A DNA stretch of 64,000 nt from Butyricimonas faecihominis (GTDB lineage Bacteria; Bacteroidota; Bacteroidia; Bacteroidales; Marinifilaceae), in assembly GCF_033096445.1 (NCBI RefSeq), contig NZ_AP028155.1, positions 3,663,880 through 3,727,879 on the forward strand. The letters are read 5' to 3'. The notes beneath the pieces were generated by a model that was not told the DNA's origin, did no database searches, and was given only the letters and a program-made list of their open reading frames with translations. How positions within the stretch are numbered: the stretch's first letter is position 1; each line of letters opens with the position of its first letter. This document shows, one piece after another, positions 1 through 8,370 of the stretch. The translations under genes were made by a program, and so were the position numbers.

Positions 1-7
1 GTCGTAA

Positions 8-1030
8 TTATTTTTGGAATAATTTGTTCCAGTTTTTGTATTCTCTCTCTTTCCAAGGTCCGTTGTGGTAAACGTAGCTTGCGATAGCGGGAATAACGGT
101 GGTTCCTTCAGCGTAAACCATTTGTTCGTAGGTAACGTCAACTTTACCCCAAGAGCAAGCCTCTTTCAAGGTAGAAGAAGAGCAAGCCCCGTCGCGAACA
201 TCGGCCACGGTGATCTGGATGGCGTATTTGTGCATCGGTACGTCGAATCCGAGGATTTCAGCACAAACAACGGTGTCTTGAGCGAAGTTCTTCGGGGTTC
301 CACCACCTACCATGAACAAGCCGGTTGTTCCTGCCTTGATCTTGATCTGGGTCAATTCGATAAAGTCTTTTACAGAGTCGATCGACACGTGTTTGTCGGG
401 GTGTTCCCATTGGTGTTTACCAATTCCGAATCCTGCACTACAATCAGAGAATGCGGGGCAGAAGATGGGTACTCCACATTCGTAGCAAGTCTGGATCAAG
501 CTGTCTTTCTTCACGGCGTGTCCTTCGTGTAACCATTTACCGATTTCCCAGATAAATTCGCGTGATGAATAGGGACGCGGCTCCAAATTGTTAGCGATCT
601 CGTAAGTTGTGTGGTCGCAAGCCTGTAATTCTTCTTCATCGATGAACGTATCGTAAATACGGTCAATGTAAAGTTCTCTTAATTGCATGTCAGGCACATC
701 CTGATGTCCCTTGTAGTGTTTGTAACCAAGGGCCTCGAATAAGTCCATATCGATGATAGACGCACCGGTAGAAACAACCACGTCAACCATTTTGTTACGA
801 ACCATATCCACGTAAACCTGCATACATCCGGCAGCACTGGTACTTCCGGCAATGGTAAGAATATTAGTACACTCTTTCTCTCCGACCATCATCATCAGAA
901 TATCGGTTGCTCTGGCCGTATCGCGAGAGGTGAATGACATATCGCGCATCGCGTCGATCAATTGGGTTGAGTCATACGACTTGATGTCGATGTGTTTGAT
1001 AGTGTCTTTTAATAAATCTTTCTTTTCCAT
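8..1030 (-). CDS. Deoxyhypusine synthase family protein
   Basis: A 340-residue protein of the deoxyhypusine synthase (DHS) fold, which moves the aminobutyl group of spermidine onto an acceptor using NAD. The segment EACSWGKV near residues 290-297 matches the DHS active-site region, and K296 corresponds to the lysine that carries the enzyme intermediate. Glycine-rich NAD-binding stretches are present (AGSTSAAG at 61-68, VGGGTPKNF at 241-249). Bacteria lack the eukaryotic acceptor eIF5A, so the acceptor is probably a small polyamine, as in homospermidine synthases derived from DHS. It follows agmatinase by 72 bases on the same strand, which supports a polyamine role. The family is clear; the exact reaction is not. 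Confidence 0.85.
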   Translation of the reverse strand: MEKKDLLKDTIKHIDIKSYDSTQLIDAMRDMSFTSRDTARATDILMMMVGEKECTNILTIAGSTSAAGCMQVYVDMVRNKMVDVVVSTGASIIDMDLFEALGYKHYKGHQDVPDMQLRELYIDRIYDTFIDEEELQACDHTTYEIANNLEPRPYSSREFIWEIGKWLHEGHAVKKDSLIQTCYECGVPIFCPAFSDCSAGFGIGKHQWEHPDKHVSIDSVKDFIELTQIKIKAGTTGLFMVGGGTPKNFAQDTVVCAEILGFDVPMHKYAIQITVADVRDGACSSSTLKEACSWGKVDVTYEQMVYAEGTTVIPAIASYVYHNGPWKEREYKNWNKLFQK

Positions 1031-1102
1031 TCTATTTATCTTAAAAATATAAGGTACAATTATGAGGACCTTATTGACTCAATTTCGTCATTTAAAATTA
1101 TT

Positions 1103-1966
1103 TCATTGGTTTTGATATTTTATGCTCAATATCTGGTAGATCAGTTTGCTAGCCAAGAAGTCAGATGATTTGTTAACTTCGTTGGGGCAAAGTTCTACCA
1201 CGTCCAAACCGACAATGTTGTGACGTTCGTTGATCAATTTCAGAAAGTTCAGCACTTCTCTGTAATAGAGTCCGTCCGGTTCCGGGGTTCCTGTAGCCGG
1301 AAGGATAGCCGGGTCGAAAACGTCAAGGTCAATCGTGATATACACGTTGTCATGTAATTTTTGGGACACCATGTACATCCAGTTGTTACCTTCTTTGGCA
1401 TCATGTAAATCGTGAGCATAGAAAATACGGTCCGGCATGATGTTCTCTTTTTCTTCAATGGCAGAACTTCTGATTCCTACCTGAGCTACGGTTGCCACTT
1501 CCTTGGCACGAGCCATGACACAAGCGTGGTTGTGGGTCGATCCCTCGTATTCGCTACGCATATCGGAATGTGCATCCAACTGCAGGACAGAGAACTTTTC
1601 ATAGTGTTTGGCGAAAGCCCGGAATGCACCGATACTAACGGAATGCTCTCCTCCCAGGATCACCGGGAACTTTTTGTCGGTTAATATCTTGTCAACTTGT
1701 TTTTCAACTTCCTGAGACATGGCTTCCGGAGATGAGGCCTCTGTCACCGGTTCCAAGGTTGCGATACCATGAGTATATACTTCGGAATCCGTTTCAATAT
1801 CGTAGAGTTCCATGTTAGCCGATGCTTCAAGAATTGCATCGGGACCTTTATCTGCCCCTTTCAGCCACGTGCTTGTCCCGTCATAAGGTACAGGTAATAC
1901 TACAATCTCGGCAGTTTCGTATGCCGTAAACTCGCTGTCGAGTCCTCCATAATTTTTATTTTCCAT
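1103..1966 (-). CDS. speB: Agmatinase (agmatine ureohydrolase)
   Basis: A 287-residue ureohydrolase that hydrolyses agmatine to putrescine and urea in the cytoplasm. The binuclear manganese ligands of the family are all visible: H108 in GGEHS, D131/H133/D135 in LDAHSDMR, and D213/D215 in ITIDLDVFDP. The length fits short bacterial SpeB. It lies directly upstream of the DHS-family gene on the same strand and probably supplies it with putrescine, suggesting a two-gene polyamine operon. Arginase or another guanidine hydrolase cannot be excluded by motifs alone, but the neighbour favours agmatine. Confidence 0.9.
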   Translation of the reverse strand: MENKNYGGLDSEFTAYETAEIVVLPVPYDGTSTWLKGADKGPDAILEASANMELYDIETDSEVYTHGIATLEPVTEASSPEAMSQEVEKQVDKILTDKKFPVILGGEHSVSIGAFRAFAKHYEKFSVLQLDAHSDMRSEYEGSTHNHACVMARAKEVATVAQVGIRSSAIEEKENIMPDRIFYAHDLHDAKEGNNWMYMVSQKLHDNVYITIDLDVFDPAILPATGTPEPDGLYYREVLNFLKLINERHNIVGLDVVELCPNEVNKSSDFLASKLIYQILSIKYQNQ

Positions 1967-2086
1967 ATCTAATTGGGTTTATAGTATTTATAAACTCCTT
2001 TCTTTGTAAAAAGGTTTGCAAAACTAACGAATATAATTGAGAATTGAAAATGGAAATTCGAAAATGAAAAACTCATTTCCATGTCA

Positions 2087-3394
2087 TCATTTTCGGTTGT
2101 CAATCTGGCTGTTAACGATGTGTTTCATGGACTCCATGGTTTCCGTTTTATTGATATTCATAAGCTCCCGGTTGCGCATAATCCATTTCCCGTTTACCAT
2201 GCTGGAACGAATGTTTTTGCTGTTGGATGCATAAACGATGGCTGAATACACGTCGTAGATCGGGAGCATATTGCTGGCATCGGCATGAATCACGATCAAG
2301 TCGGCTCGTTTCCCGACCTCAAGTGAACCCGTGAGGTGATGAATACCGAGGGCTTTTGCCCCGTTGATCGTGGCCATTCGTAATGCCGTTCGGGCGTTGA
2401 CGGCTTCCGGGTTGTAGAGGGAGCCTTTGGGAAGGAGGGCTGCGAAGCGCATTTCTTCCACCATATCCAGCGTGTTGTTGCTTGCCGTGCCATCGGTGCC
2501 GATGCTGACGTTAATACCCGCTTTCATGTATGTATCCGTGTCGGCGATGCCACTGGCCAGTTTTAGATTACTTTTCGGGCAGTGGGCAACGGACGTGCGG
2601 GTTCGGGCGTATAATTCAATCTCTTTCGGGTTTAACCAGACGGAATGGGCCGCGATCACGTTTCTGTCCAGCAATCCGATCGAGTAAAGGTATTCGGCCG
2701 GAGCCATCCCGGTTTGTGCCGTGAGGTCTTCCACTTCTTTACGGGTTTCTGCCACGTGGATGTGGAGAGGAATATTGTATTTCTCGGAGAGGACTTTGGC
2801 TTTTTGTAGCGTCTCTTTTGAACAGGTATAGGGAGAATGGGCGCAAATGGTAGGATGAATCAAGCTGTCCCCGTACCATTGTTGAACGAGGGATTCACAG
2901 CGGGCCACCCCTTCGTCGACCGTGTGAAAACTCGGCGTCGGGAAGTCGATCAGGGACTCCCCCACGACGGCCCGGATACCCGCTTTTTTGGCTTCCGAGG
3001 CGATGATGTCTTCAAAGAAGTACATGTCGTTGAAACACGTGGTTCCCGACTTGATCATCTCGATAAAAGCAAAGCGGGCGGCAACTGCCACGTTTTCCGG
3101 GGTCACCATACGTGCCTCTGCCGGGAAAATATGCTCGTTCAGCCAAGTGTGGAGAGGGAGATCATCGGCATACCCACGTAACATGGTCATGGGGACGTGA
3201 GTATGTGTATTGATAAATCCGGGCATCACGATCATGCCTTCCGCATCGAAATACTCCGCGTTGGAAAATTCGATCTTTCCTTCCCTGATCTCTTTTATCT
3301 GGTTGTCTTCCACCCGGATGGAACCGTTTTTGATCACCTCCATGTCGTCATTCATGGTGATGATGCAAGCATTGAATATAATTGTAGTTGCCAT
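2087..3394 (-). CDS. mtaD: Amidohydrolase, likely 5'-methylthioadenosine/S-adenosylhomocysteine deaminase
   Basis: A 435-residue metal-dependent amidohydrolase of the MTA/SAH deaminase group, which deaminates SAM by-products to inosyl derivatives. The metal site is visible as HTH (H64, H66), HIHVAE in the middle, HCPKSN, and the catalytic aspartate region GTDGTASNN. The open frame reaches back to 3541, but the extra 49 residues are basic and AT-rich and run into the promoter region of the divergent fecR; homologues begin near MATTIIFNA, so I place the start at 3394. MTA is released by spermidine synthesis, which fits the two polyamine genes just downstream. A related chlorohydrolase-like deaminase is the main alternative. 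Confidence 0.85.
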   Translation of the reverse strand: MATTIIFNACIITMNDDMEVIKNGSIRVEDNQIKEIREGKIEFSNAEYFDAEGMIVMPGFINTHTHVPMTMLRGYADDLPLHTWLNEHIFPAEARMVTPENVAVAARFAFIEMIKSGTTCFNDMYFFEDIIASEAKKAGIRAVVGESLIDFPTPSFHTVDEGVARCESLVQQWYGDSLIHPTICAHSPYTCSKETLQKAKVLSEKYNIPLHIHVAETRKEVEDLTAQTGMAPAEYLYSIGLLDRNVIAAHSVWLNPKEIELYARTRTSVAHCPKSNLKLASGIADTDTYMKAGINVSIGTDGTASNNTLDMVEEMRFAALLPKGSLYNPEAVNARTALRMATINGAKALGIHHLTGSLEVGKRADLIVIHADASNMLPIYDVYSAIVYASNSKNIRSSMVNGKWIMRNRELMNINKTETMESMKHIVNSQIDNRK

Positions 3395-3611
3395 AGTCTT
3401 AATTTTTATGCCAAAGTTAGTGATATTTCCGGGTAGACTTTGAAATGTAAATATGATTTTGTGTAATTGGATAATATTTATCAAGCACCCTCTTTTGTTT
3501 CGAATTTCATATTTAACATTGTTAAATGTAATTTTTTTCATTTTCTTAGGTAAAAATGGGGAGAGAAAACTGATATATATACAAAAGCTAATAAAGTTTA
3601 TTGCAGAAAAT

Positions 3612-4760
3612 ATGAGGAAACGTGAAAACGATATTGAGAAAAAGGATTTGGAGATGGCCGAAGAGGCGATAAAGCAATCCGAGAATATAAAAGAGGGGCT
3701 TGCTTTTCGGGAGGTTGGAGAGATTGGGGAAAAAATGTCTTCGGGTAAGGTTGAAGAGATGGTGGAATCTGTTCATGAAGTGTCGAAGATCGATAAGAAA
3801 GAATCGGTTAAAAGAATGTTGACCGAGATAAAGAGACGGGGGCGTAAGAAACGAATGGTGCGTGTATGGAGGTCTGCAGGAGGCTCTGTGGCTGCGGCAA
3901 TACTTGTGTTCTTTACCTTGACGCAATGGTTACCGTGGGGAGAGAAACTGGAGGAGAAGAAAATACCCACGATTGCTTTAACCGAAATAAAAGTGCCGAC
4001 TTTAATTACCATGGAGAATGATCATGATATTTTATCTTTAGAGACATTGGATTTGAAAGATGCGAAAGTGGGGTATATCGTTAAGGAATCGGGGCTATCG
4101 GAAGAAATAATTGATGCCGAGAAACCGATACGTTATAATCGGGTTGTTATTCCCGCAGGTTTCACCTATAAAGTTAAACTTGCTGACAGTTCTGTTGTGA
4201 CCTTGAATGCCGGTAGTGAATTAAGATTTCCGAATGAATTTCGGGATTCTTTACGGGAAGTGGAGTTTTCCGGGGAGGCATATTTTGAGGTAAAGAAATC
4301 TGGTAAGCCCTTTGTCGTGAAAGCCGGGAATACACGAGTGAGAGTCTACGGAACGCGATTTAACCTGTTTTATTGTGAAAAGCTGGCATTATCCGAGGCG
4401 GTTTTGGTGGAAGGGAGCATTGGTATGACGGCGAATGGTAAAGAAACTAAGATTACTCCCAATCAACGGGTATTTTATTCCATGAAGGATTCATTGGTGC
4501 GTGCTGAAAATGTAGATCCGGCGGATTACGTCGGTTGGTTGGGAAATAGTTTTAAATATAATGGGGCAAGGTTAGATAAAATTGTTTTTGACATTGCCCA
4601 GTGGTACGGGGTAGAGATTCAACTTGCCCCGGGGTTAGAAAAACAAACCTTCTCGTTGGAGTTTGACAAGTCATCTACCGTCGAGTGGGTGGTGCGTGCT
4701 TTAGGACTGATTATTGACAAACCTATCAAAACAGAAGGAGGTGCATATTATATAGAGTAA
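3612..4760 (+). CDS. FecR-family anti-sigma factor (first uptake locus)
   Basis: An inner-membrane anti-sigma regulator that relays a signal from the outer-membrane SusC protein to an ECF sigma factor. I start it at the ATG at 3612; the frame extends to 3453, but that part encodes an unrelated hydrophobic stretch. The roughly 90-residue cytoplasmic N-terminus is charged and longer than that of the second FecR here. One membrane segment follows (SVAAAILVFFTLTQWL), then the FecR domain (IPAGFTYKVKLADSS, VEFSGEAYFEV, VRVYGTRFNL) and a C-terminal STN-like DUF4974 domain. The usual partner, an ECF sigma gene, is not adjacent: the upstream neighbour is the divergent mtaD. susC follows after a 151-base gap with two hairpins. 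Confidence 0.88.
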   Translation: MRKRENDIEKKDLEMAEEAIKQSENIKEGLAFREVGEIGEKMSSGKVEEMVESVHEVSKIDKKESVKRMLTEIKRRGRKKRMVRVWRSAGGSVAAAILVFFTLTQWLPWGEKLEEKKIPTIALTEIKVPTLITMENDHDILSLETLDLKDAKVGYIVKESGLSEEIIDAEKPIRYNRVVIPAGFTYKVKLADSSVVTLNAGSELRFPNEFRDSLREVEFSGEAYFEVKKSGKPFVVKAGNTRVRVYGTRFNLFYCEKLALSEAVLVEGSIGMTANGKETKITPNQRVFYSMKDSLVRAENVDPADYVGWLGNSFKYNGARLDKIVFDIAQWYGVEIQLAPGLEKQTFSLEFDKSSTVEWVVRALGLIIDKPIKTEGGAYYIE

Positions 4761-4781
4761 ATTCATATTTACCAAAAAAGA

Positions 4782-4853
4782 GAATCTTCTTAGAGAAGAT
4801 TCCCTTTTAAAACATCACCAAAAGGTTCGATTTCTCAGGTCAGAAACCTTTGG
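4782..4853 (+). promoter_or_regulatory. Two hairpins between fecR and susC
   Basis: Two stem-loops lie in the fecR-susC gap. The first has 9-base arms (GAATCTTCT / AGAAGATTC, 4782-4802) with a loop of three and is followed by CCCTTTT, like a weak intrinsic terminator. The second pairs CCAAAAGGTT with AACCTTTGG (4818-4853). They probably reduce read-through from fecR or stabilise the susC message. The second locus has an equivalent pair in the same place. Confidence 0.55.
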
Positions 4854-4911
4854 TCGTTGTTCATTCATTACGACGTAAGTAAAAACGTTACATCTAATTT
4901 CTCACAAATTT

Positions 4912-7900
4912 ATGAAAAAGAAAGTGGAAATCATCAAAACAGGGGCAAATAAAATTGCCGTCGGTATATTTTTGTTGTTTATTTCGACGTTGTGTTGCCC
5001 GAAACAGCTTTTTGCTTCTGAATTTATAGAAGTACAACAACAAGATCAAAAGAAGGTTACTTTAAACTTGAAGGACAGGACTTTAGTAAATATCCTGTCG
5101 GAAATTAAAAGACAAACGGGTTTGGCTTATGGCTTCCGCGATAATCGGGATGCCACTTCGAATGAACGTTTTTCGATTCAGGTGAAGGAAGTCAGTGTCG
5201 ATTCTGCCTTGACCGTATTGTTGAAAGGATCAAAGTATTCCCACCAGATCGTGGGCGATTTAATCCTGATCAGTACAAAAAAAGATAAAACTGCCGAAGA
5301 ACAGAAGGACTTGATCATGGTGAAGGGAACGGTCGTTGACGAGAATGGGAACCCGATTCCCGGGGCTACAATTCTTGTTCACGGAACATCTCGGGGTATC
5401 GCTTCGGACATGGAAGGACGGTATTCAATCGAGGCCAAACCGGATGACGTGCTGAAGATTACCTTCGTGGGGTATAAGGATGAAGTAATCCCAATCAAGG
5501 GTAAGACTAAAATCGACGTCCGACTGAATCCAACGGTTGAAAATATCGAAGAGGTTGCTGTTGTTGCTTTCGGTACGCAGAAAAAGGAGAGTGTGGTTTC
5601 GGCCATTACGACAGTGGATGCTTCCATGTTGAAGTCTTCCAATAGTGATCTGACCTCCCAGTTTGCTGGGAAAATTGCCGGTATGATTGGTTGGCAACAG
5701 GGAGGTATTCCCGGAGCCTTGACCGAGGAGGAAATGAATACGAAGTTTTACATTCGCGGTATTACTTCTTTTCAATCGGGAGCAAATATTGATCCGCTGA
5801 TTCTGTTGGATGGGGTGGAGGCCTCTAAGTTGGATTTGGCCCGTATTGATCCGGAAGATATTGAGACTTTCAGTGTGATGAAGGATGCTTCTGCCACGGC
5901 GATGTATGGTGCCAGGGGGGCAAACGGGGTAATTATAGTGACGACCAAGAAAGGGCAGGAAGGTTCGGTCTATACTTCTGTTCGTTATGAGGCGATAGCA
6001 ACGATGCCGACAGATGAGATTGATGTCGTGGACCCGATCACGTGGATGGAAATGTATAATCAAGCTCTGTTGAGCCGAGATCCTAATGCCACTCCTAAAT
6101 ATTCGGCAGAGCGAATTTCCAGAACAGGAAGTAAGAAATATCCTGATTTCGTTTATCCGACCAATGACTGGTACGATGTCTTGTTCAAAAATTTCTCGAT
6201 AAACCATCACATGGGAATTAACATTCGTGGGGGATCAAAAGTGATTCAGTACTATGCTTCCGTTAATCATAACCGGGATGAAGGGATGTTGAAGACCGAC
6301 CGATTGAATCAATTTAAGGTGAATATTAAGAATAATAATACTTCTTTTCGGTTGAATTTGAATATCGATTTGAGTAAAGGCATTAAATTGGTTGTAAACT
6401 CTTTCACCACGCTCGATTCTTACCATGGGCCTTTGGAAGATGTAAAAACAGCCTATTCTTTGGCTTTTTATGCTAATCCGGTGGATTTTTCCCCGACTTA
6501 CCCGGCTGATGACACGTACAATTGGCCGCATTTACGTTTTGGAAAGTCGCGGGATAGCGAGAATCCGTACGCCTTGATCCAGCGGGGATACGTGGATCGG
6601 AGCCGTTTTTCCACGATAAACCGTTTGGAATACATCCAGAATCTCTCTTTTCTGTTGAAAGGACTTGAATTCCGGGGAGATGTTTCTTTCAGTCAAGCCG
6701 GTTATTATTCCAATCCATACATGACAACGCCTTTCTACTATAGTTTGTTAGATTATGATCATGTTACTGGTAAACATACTTTAGAAGCATTAAATCCGGA
6801 TGAGGGAAAAAGAACTTTATCCAAGGGGAATGGAACAACAACCGGATCGAATCAGCTGGCTTATAATATTAAGATTCTGCACACGGCGGCATGGAAAGAC
6901 CACACGACTTCTTATTTGGCCGTGTTATCCGGACAAGAGTCCCTTCAGTCTACTCCCAATAGCGTATTGGACGGTATCCGTCGACGTAATCTAGGGTTAT
7001 CCATGCGTCTTTCATACGGATACAAGGAACGGTATTATCTTGAAGGTAGTTTCGGTTATAATGGTTCAGAACGTTTTGCGAAGGATCATCGGATGGGATT
7101 CTTCCCTTCGGTTGGAGGTGCATGGGTTGTTTCCAAGGAGCCGTTTTTATTGAGTTCGTCTAAATGGTTGTCATTTTTGAAACTGAGATTATCTTATGGA
7201 AAAGTCGGGAATGATGGTATCATTAATACCCCGCGTTTCGTGCATCTTCCGAGCATAGGGCAAGATCAACCGTCTGGTTCGTTCCGTCCGGGATTAGGAC
7301 AGATTTCGAGATATAGAATCACCGGTTATCAAAATAATGATGTGACTTGGGAAATTGCAGAACAGGCGAATCTGGGACTTGAAACCAAGTTTTTTAATGG
7401 CTTGTTTGAGGCTACGGTTGATATCTATCAACAAGTTCGTCATAACGTGTTGGCTAACCGTACGGTTATTCCGGAAGCGATGGGACTGGGACTCCAACCA
7501 TTGGATAATATTGGTAAAGTTCGATCTCGCGGGCTTGATTTTGCGGGTAAGATTCAGCATGCTTTCAATTCGGATCTTTGGGTAATTCTAAATGGTACGT
7601 TTACCTATAGTAAAGCAACCTATCGGGAAATCGAAGAAGCTGCCGATAAGCCGGAGTGGCAATGGAAAAAGGGACACGACATTTCGCAACAGGTCGGTTA
7701 TATTGCCGAGGGGTTGTTCCGTGACCAGATGGAGATCGACAACTCTCCGGTTCAAGGTGGAGATTTAATGCCGGGAGATATTCGTTACCGGGATATTAAT
7801 GACGATGGCGTGATAGATGTGAAAGATGCTGTGCATATCGGTTTTCCGACAACGCCCCGTATCATTTACGGATTTAATGGTTTTATCAATTACAAAGGAC

Positions 7901-8364
7901 TGGAATTCAGTTTTGCTTTCCAAGGGTCCGGACAGCGAGGATTCTTTATTAATCCGGCAGCGATCTCTCCTTTTTATGGGAATCATGCTTTGCTGACGGC
8001 GATTTATAAGGATCACTGGTCTGTGGATAATCAGGCGGAAAGACCGTTATGGCCCCGGTTATCGACAAAGAGTATCACGGCTCACAATCCACAGGAAGAT
8101 TATACAACAGATAAAGAAACTCGAATGAGTACCTATTTTTTGAAAGAGTGCCGTTTCTTGCGTTGTACGTCGTTGGAATTAGGATATAATCTTCCCAAAA
8201 AGTGGTCACGTAAATTGGCATTGAAGAACTTAAAGGTGTATGTGCGTGCCAATAACCCGTTCTTAATCTCGAACTTTGATCTTTGGGATGTGGAGTTAGG
8301 AGGAAATGGATTTAATTATCCGATACAAAAAACCTATTCGGTTGGTTTGAATGTAAACTTTTAA
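4912..8364 (+). CDS. SusC/RagA-type TonB-dependent outer-membrane transporter with STN domain
   Basis: An 1150-residue TonB-dependent transporter that would import an oligomeric substrate across the outer membrane with the SusD lipoprotein encoded next. Order of parts: signal peptide (about 1-35), STN domain (about 48-122), carboxypeptidase-regulatory-like domain (about 137-213; GTVVDENGNPIPGATILV), plug (about 225-345, including GARGANGVIIVTTKKGQ), then the beta-barrel to the aromatic C-terminus (GLNVNF). The STN domain is typical of transporters that signal through FecR, matching the fecR gene upstream. It is closely similar along its whole length to the SusC at 25275, so the two loci are duplicates. 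The substrate cannot be read from the sequence. Confidence 0.93.
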   Translation: MKKKVEIIKTGANKIAVGIFLLFISTLCCPKQLFASEFIEVQQQDQKKVTLNLKDRTLVNILSEIKRQTGLAYGFRDNRDATSNERFSIQVKEVSVDSALTVLLKGSKYSHQIVGDLILISTKKDKTAEEQKDLIMVKGTVVDENGNPIPGATILVHGTSRGIASDMEGRYSIEAKPDDVLKITFVGYKDEVIPIKGKTKIDVRLNPTVENIEEVAVVAFGTQKKESVVSAITTVDASMLKSSNSDLTSQFAGKIAGMIGWQQGGIPGALTEEEMNTKFYIRGITSFQSGANIDPLILLDGVEASKLDLARIDPEDIETFSVMKDASATAMYGARGANGVIIVTTKKGQEGSVYTSVRYEAIATMPTDEIDVVDPITWMEMYNQALLSRDPNATPKYSAERISRTGSKKYPDFVYPTNDWYDVLFKNFSINHHMGINIRGGSKVIQYYASVNHNRDEGMLKTDRLNQFKVNIKNNNTSFRLNLNIDLSKGIKLVVNSFTTLDSYHGPLEDVKTAYSLAFYANPVDFSPTYPADDTYNWPHLRFGKSRDSENPYALIQRGYVDRSRFSTINRLEYIQNLSFLLKGLEFRGDVSFSQAGYYSNPYMTTPFYYSLLDYDHVTGKHTLEALNPDEGKRTLSKGNGTTTGSNQLAYNIKILHTAAWKDHTTSYLAVLSGQESLQSTPNSVLDGIRRRNLGLSMRLSYGYKERYYLEGSFGYNGSERFAKDHRMGFFPSVGGAWVVSKEPFLLSSSKWLSFLKLRLSYGKVGNDGIINTPRFVHLPSIGQDQPSGSFRPGLGQISRYRITGYQNNDVTWEIAEQANLGLETKFFNGLFEATVDIYQQVRHNVLANRTVIPEAMGLGLQPLDNIGKVRSRGLDFAGKIQHAFNSDLWVILNGTFTYSKATYREIEEAADKPEWQWKKGHDISQQVGYIAEGLFRDQMEIDNSPVQGGDLMPGDIRYRDINDDGVIDVKDAVHIGFPTTPRIIYGFNGFINYKGLEFSFAFQGSGQRGFFINPAAISPFYGNHALLTAIYKDHWSVDNQAERPLWPRLSTKSITAHNPQEDYTTDKETRMSTYFLKECRFLRCTSLELGYNLPKKWSRKLALKNLKVYVRANNPFLISNFDLWDVELGGNGFNYPIQKTYSVGLNVNF

Positions 8365-8370
8365 TGTATC

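Noticed and set aside
3453-3611. N-terminal extension of the first FecR with a hydrophobic stretch
   Set aside because: It is AT-rich, overlaps the divergent promoter region and would give the protein a second membrane segment not seen in the second FecR.
5425-6210. Long minus-strand frame inside the first susC
   Set aside because: It is a shadow of the transporter gene, with no domain and typical antisense composition.
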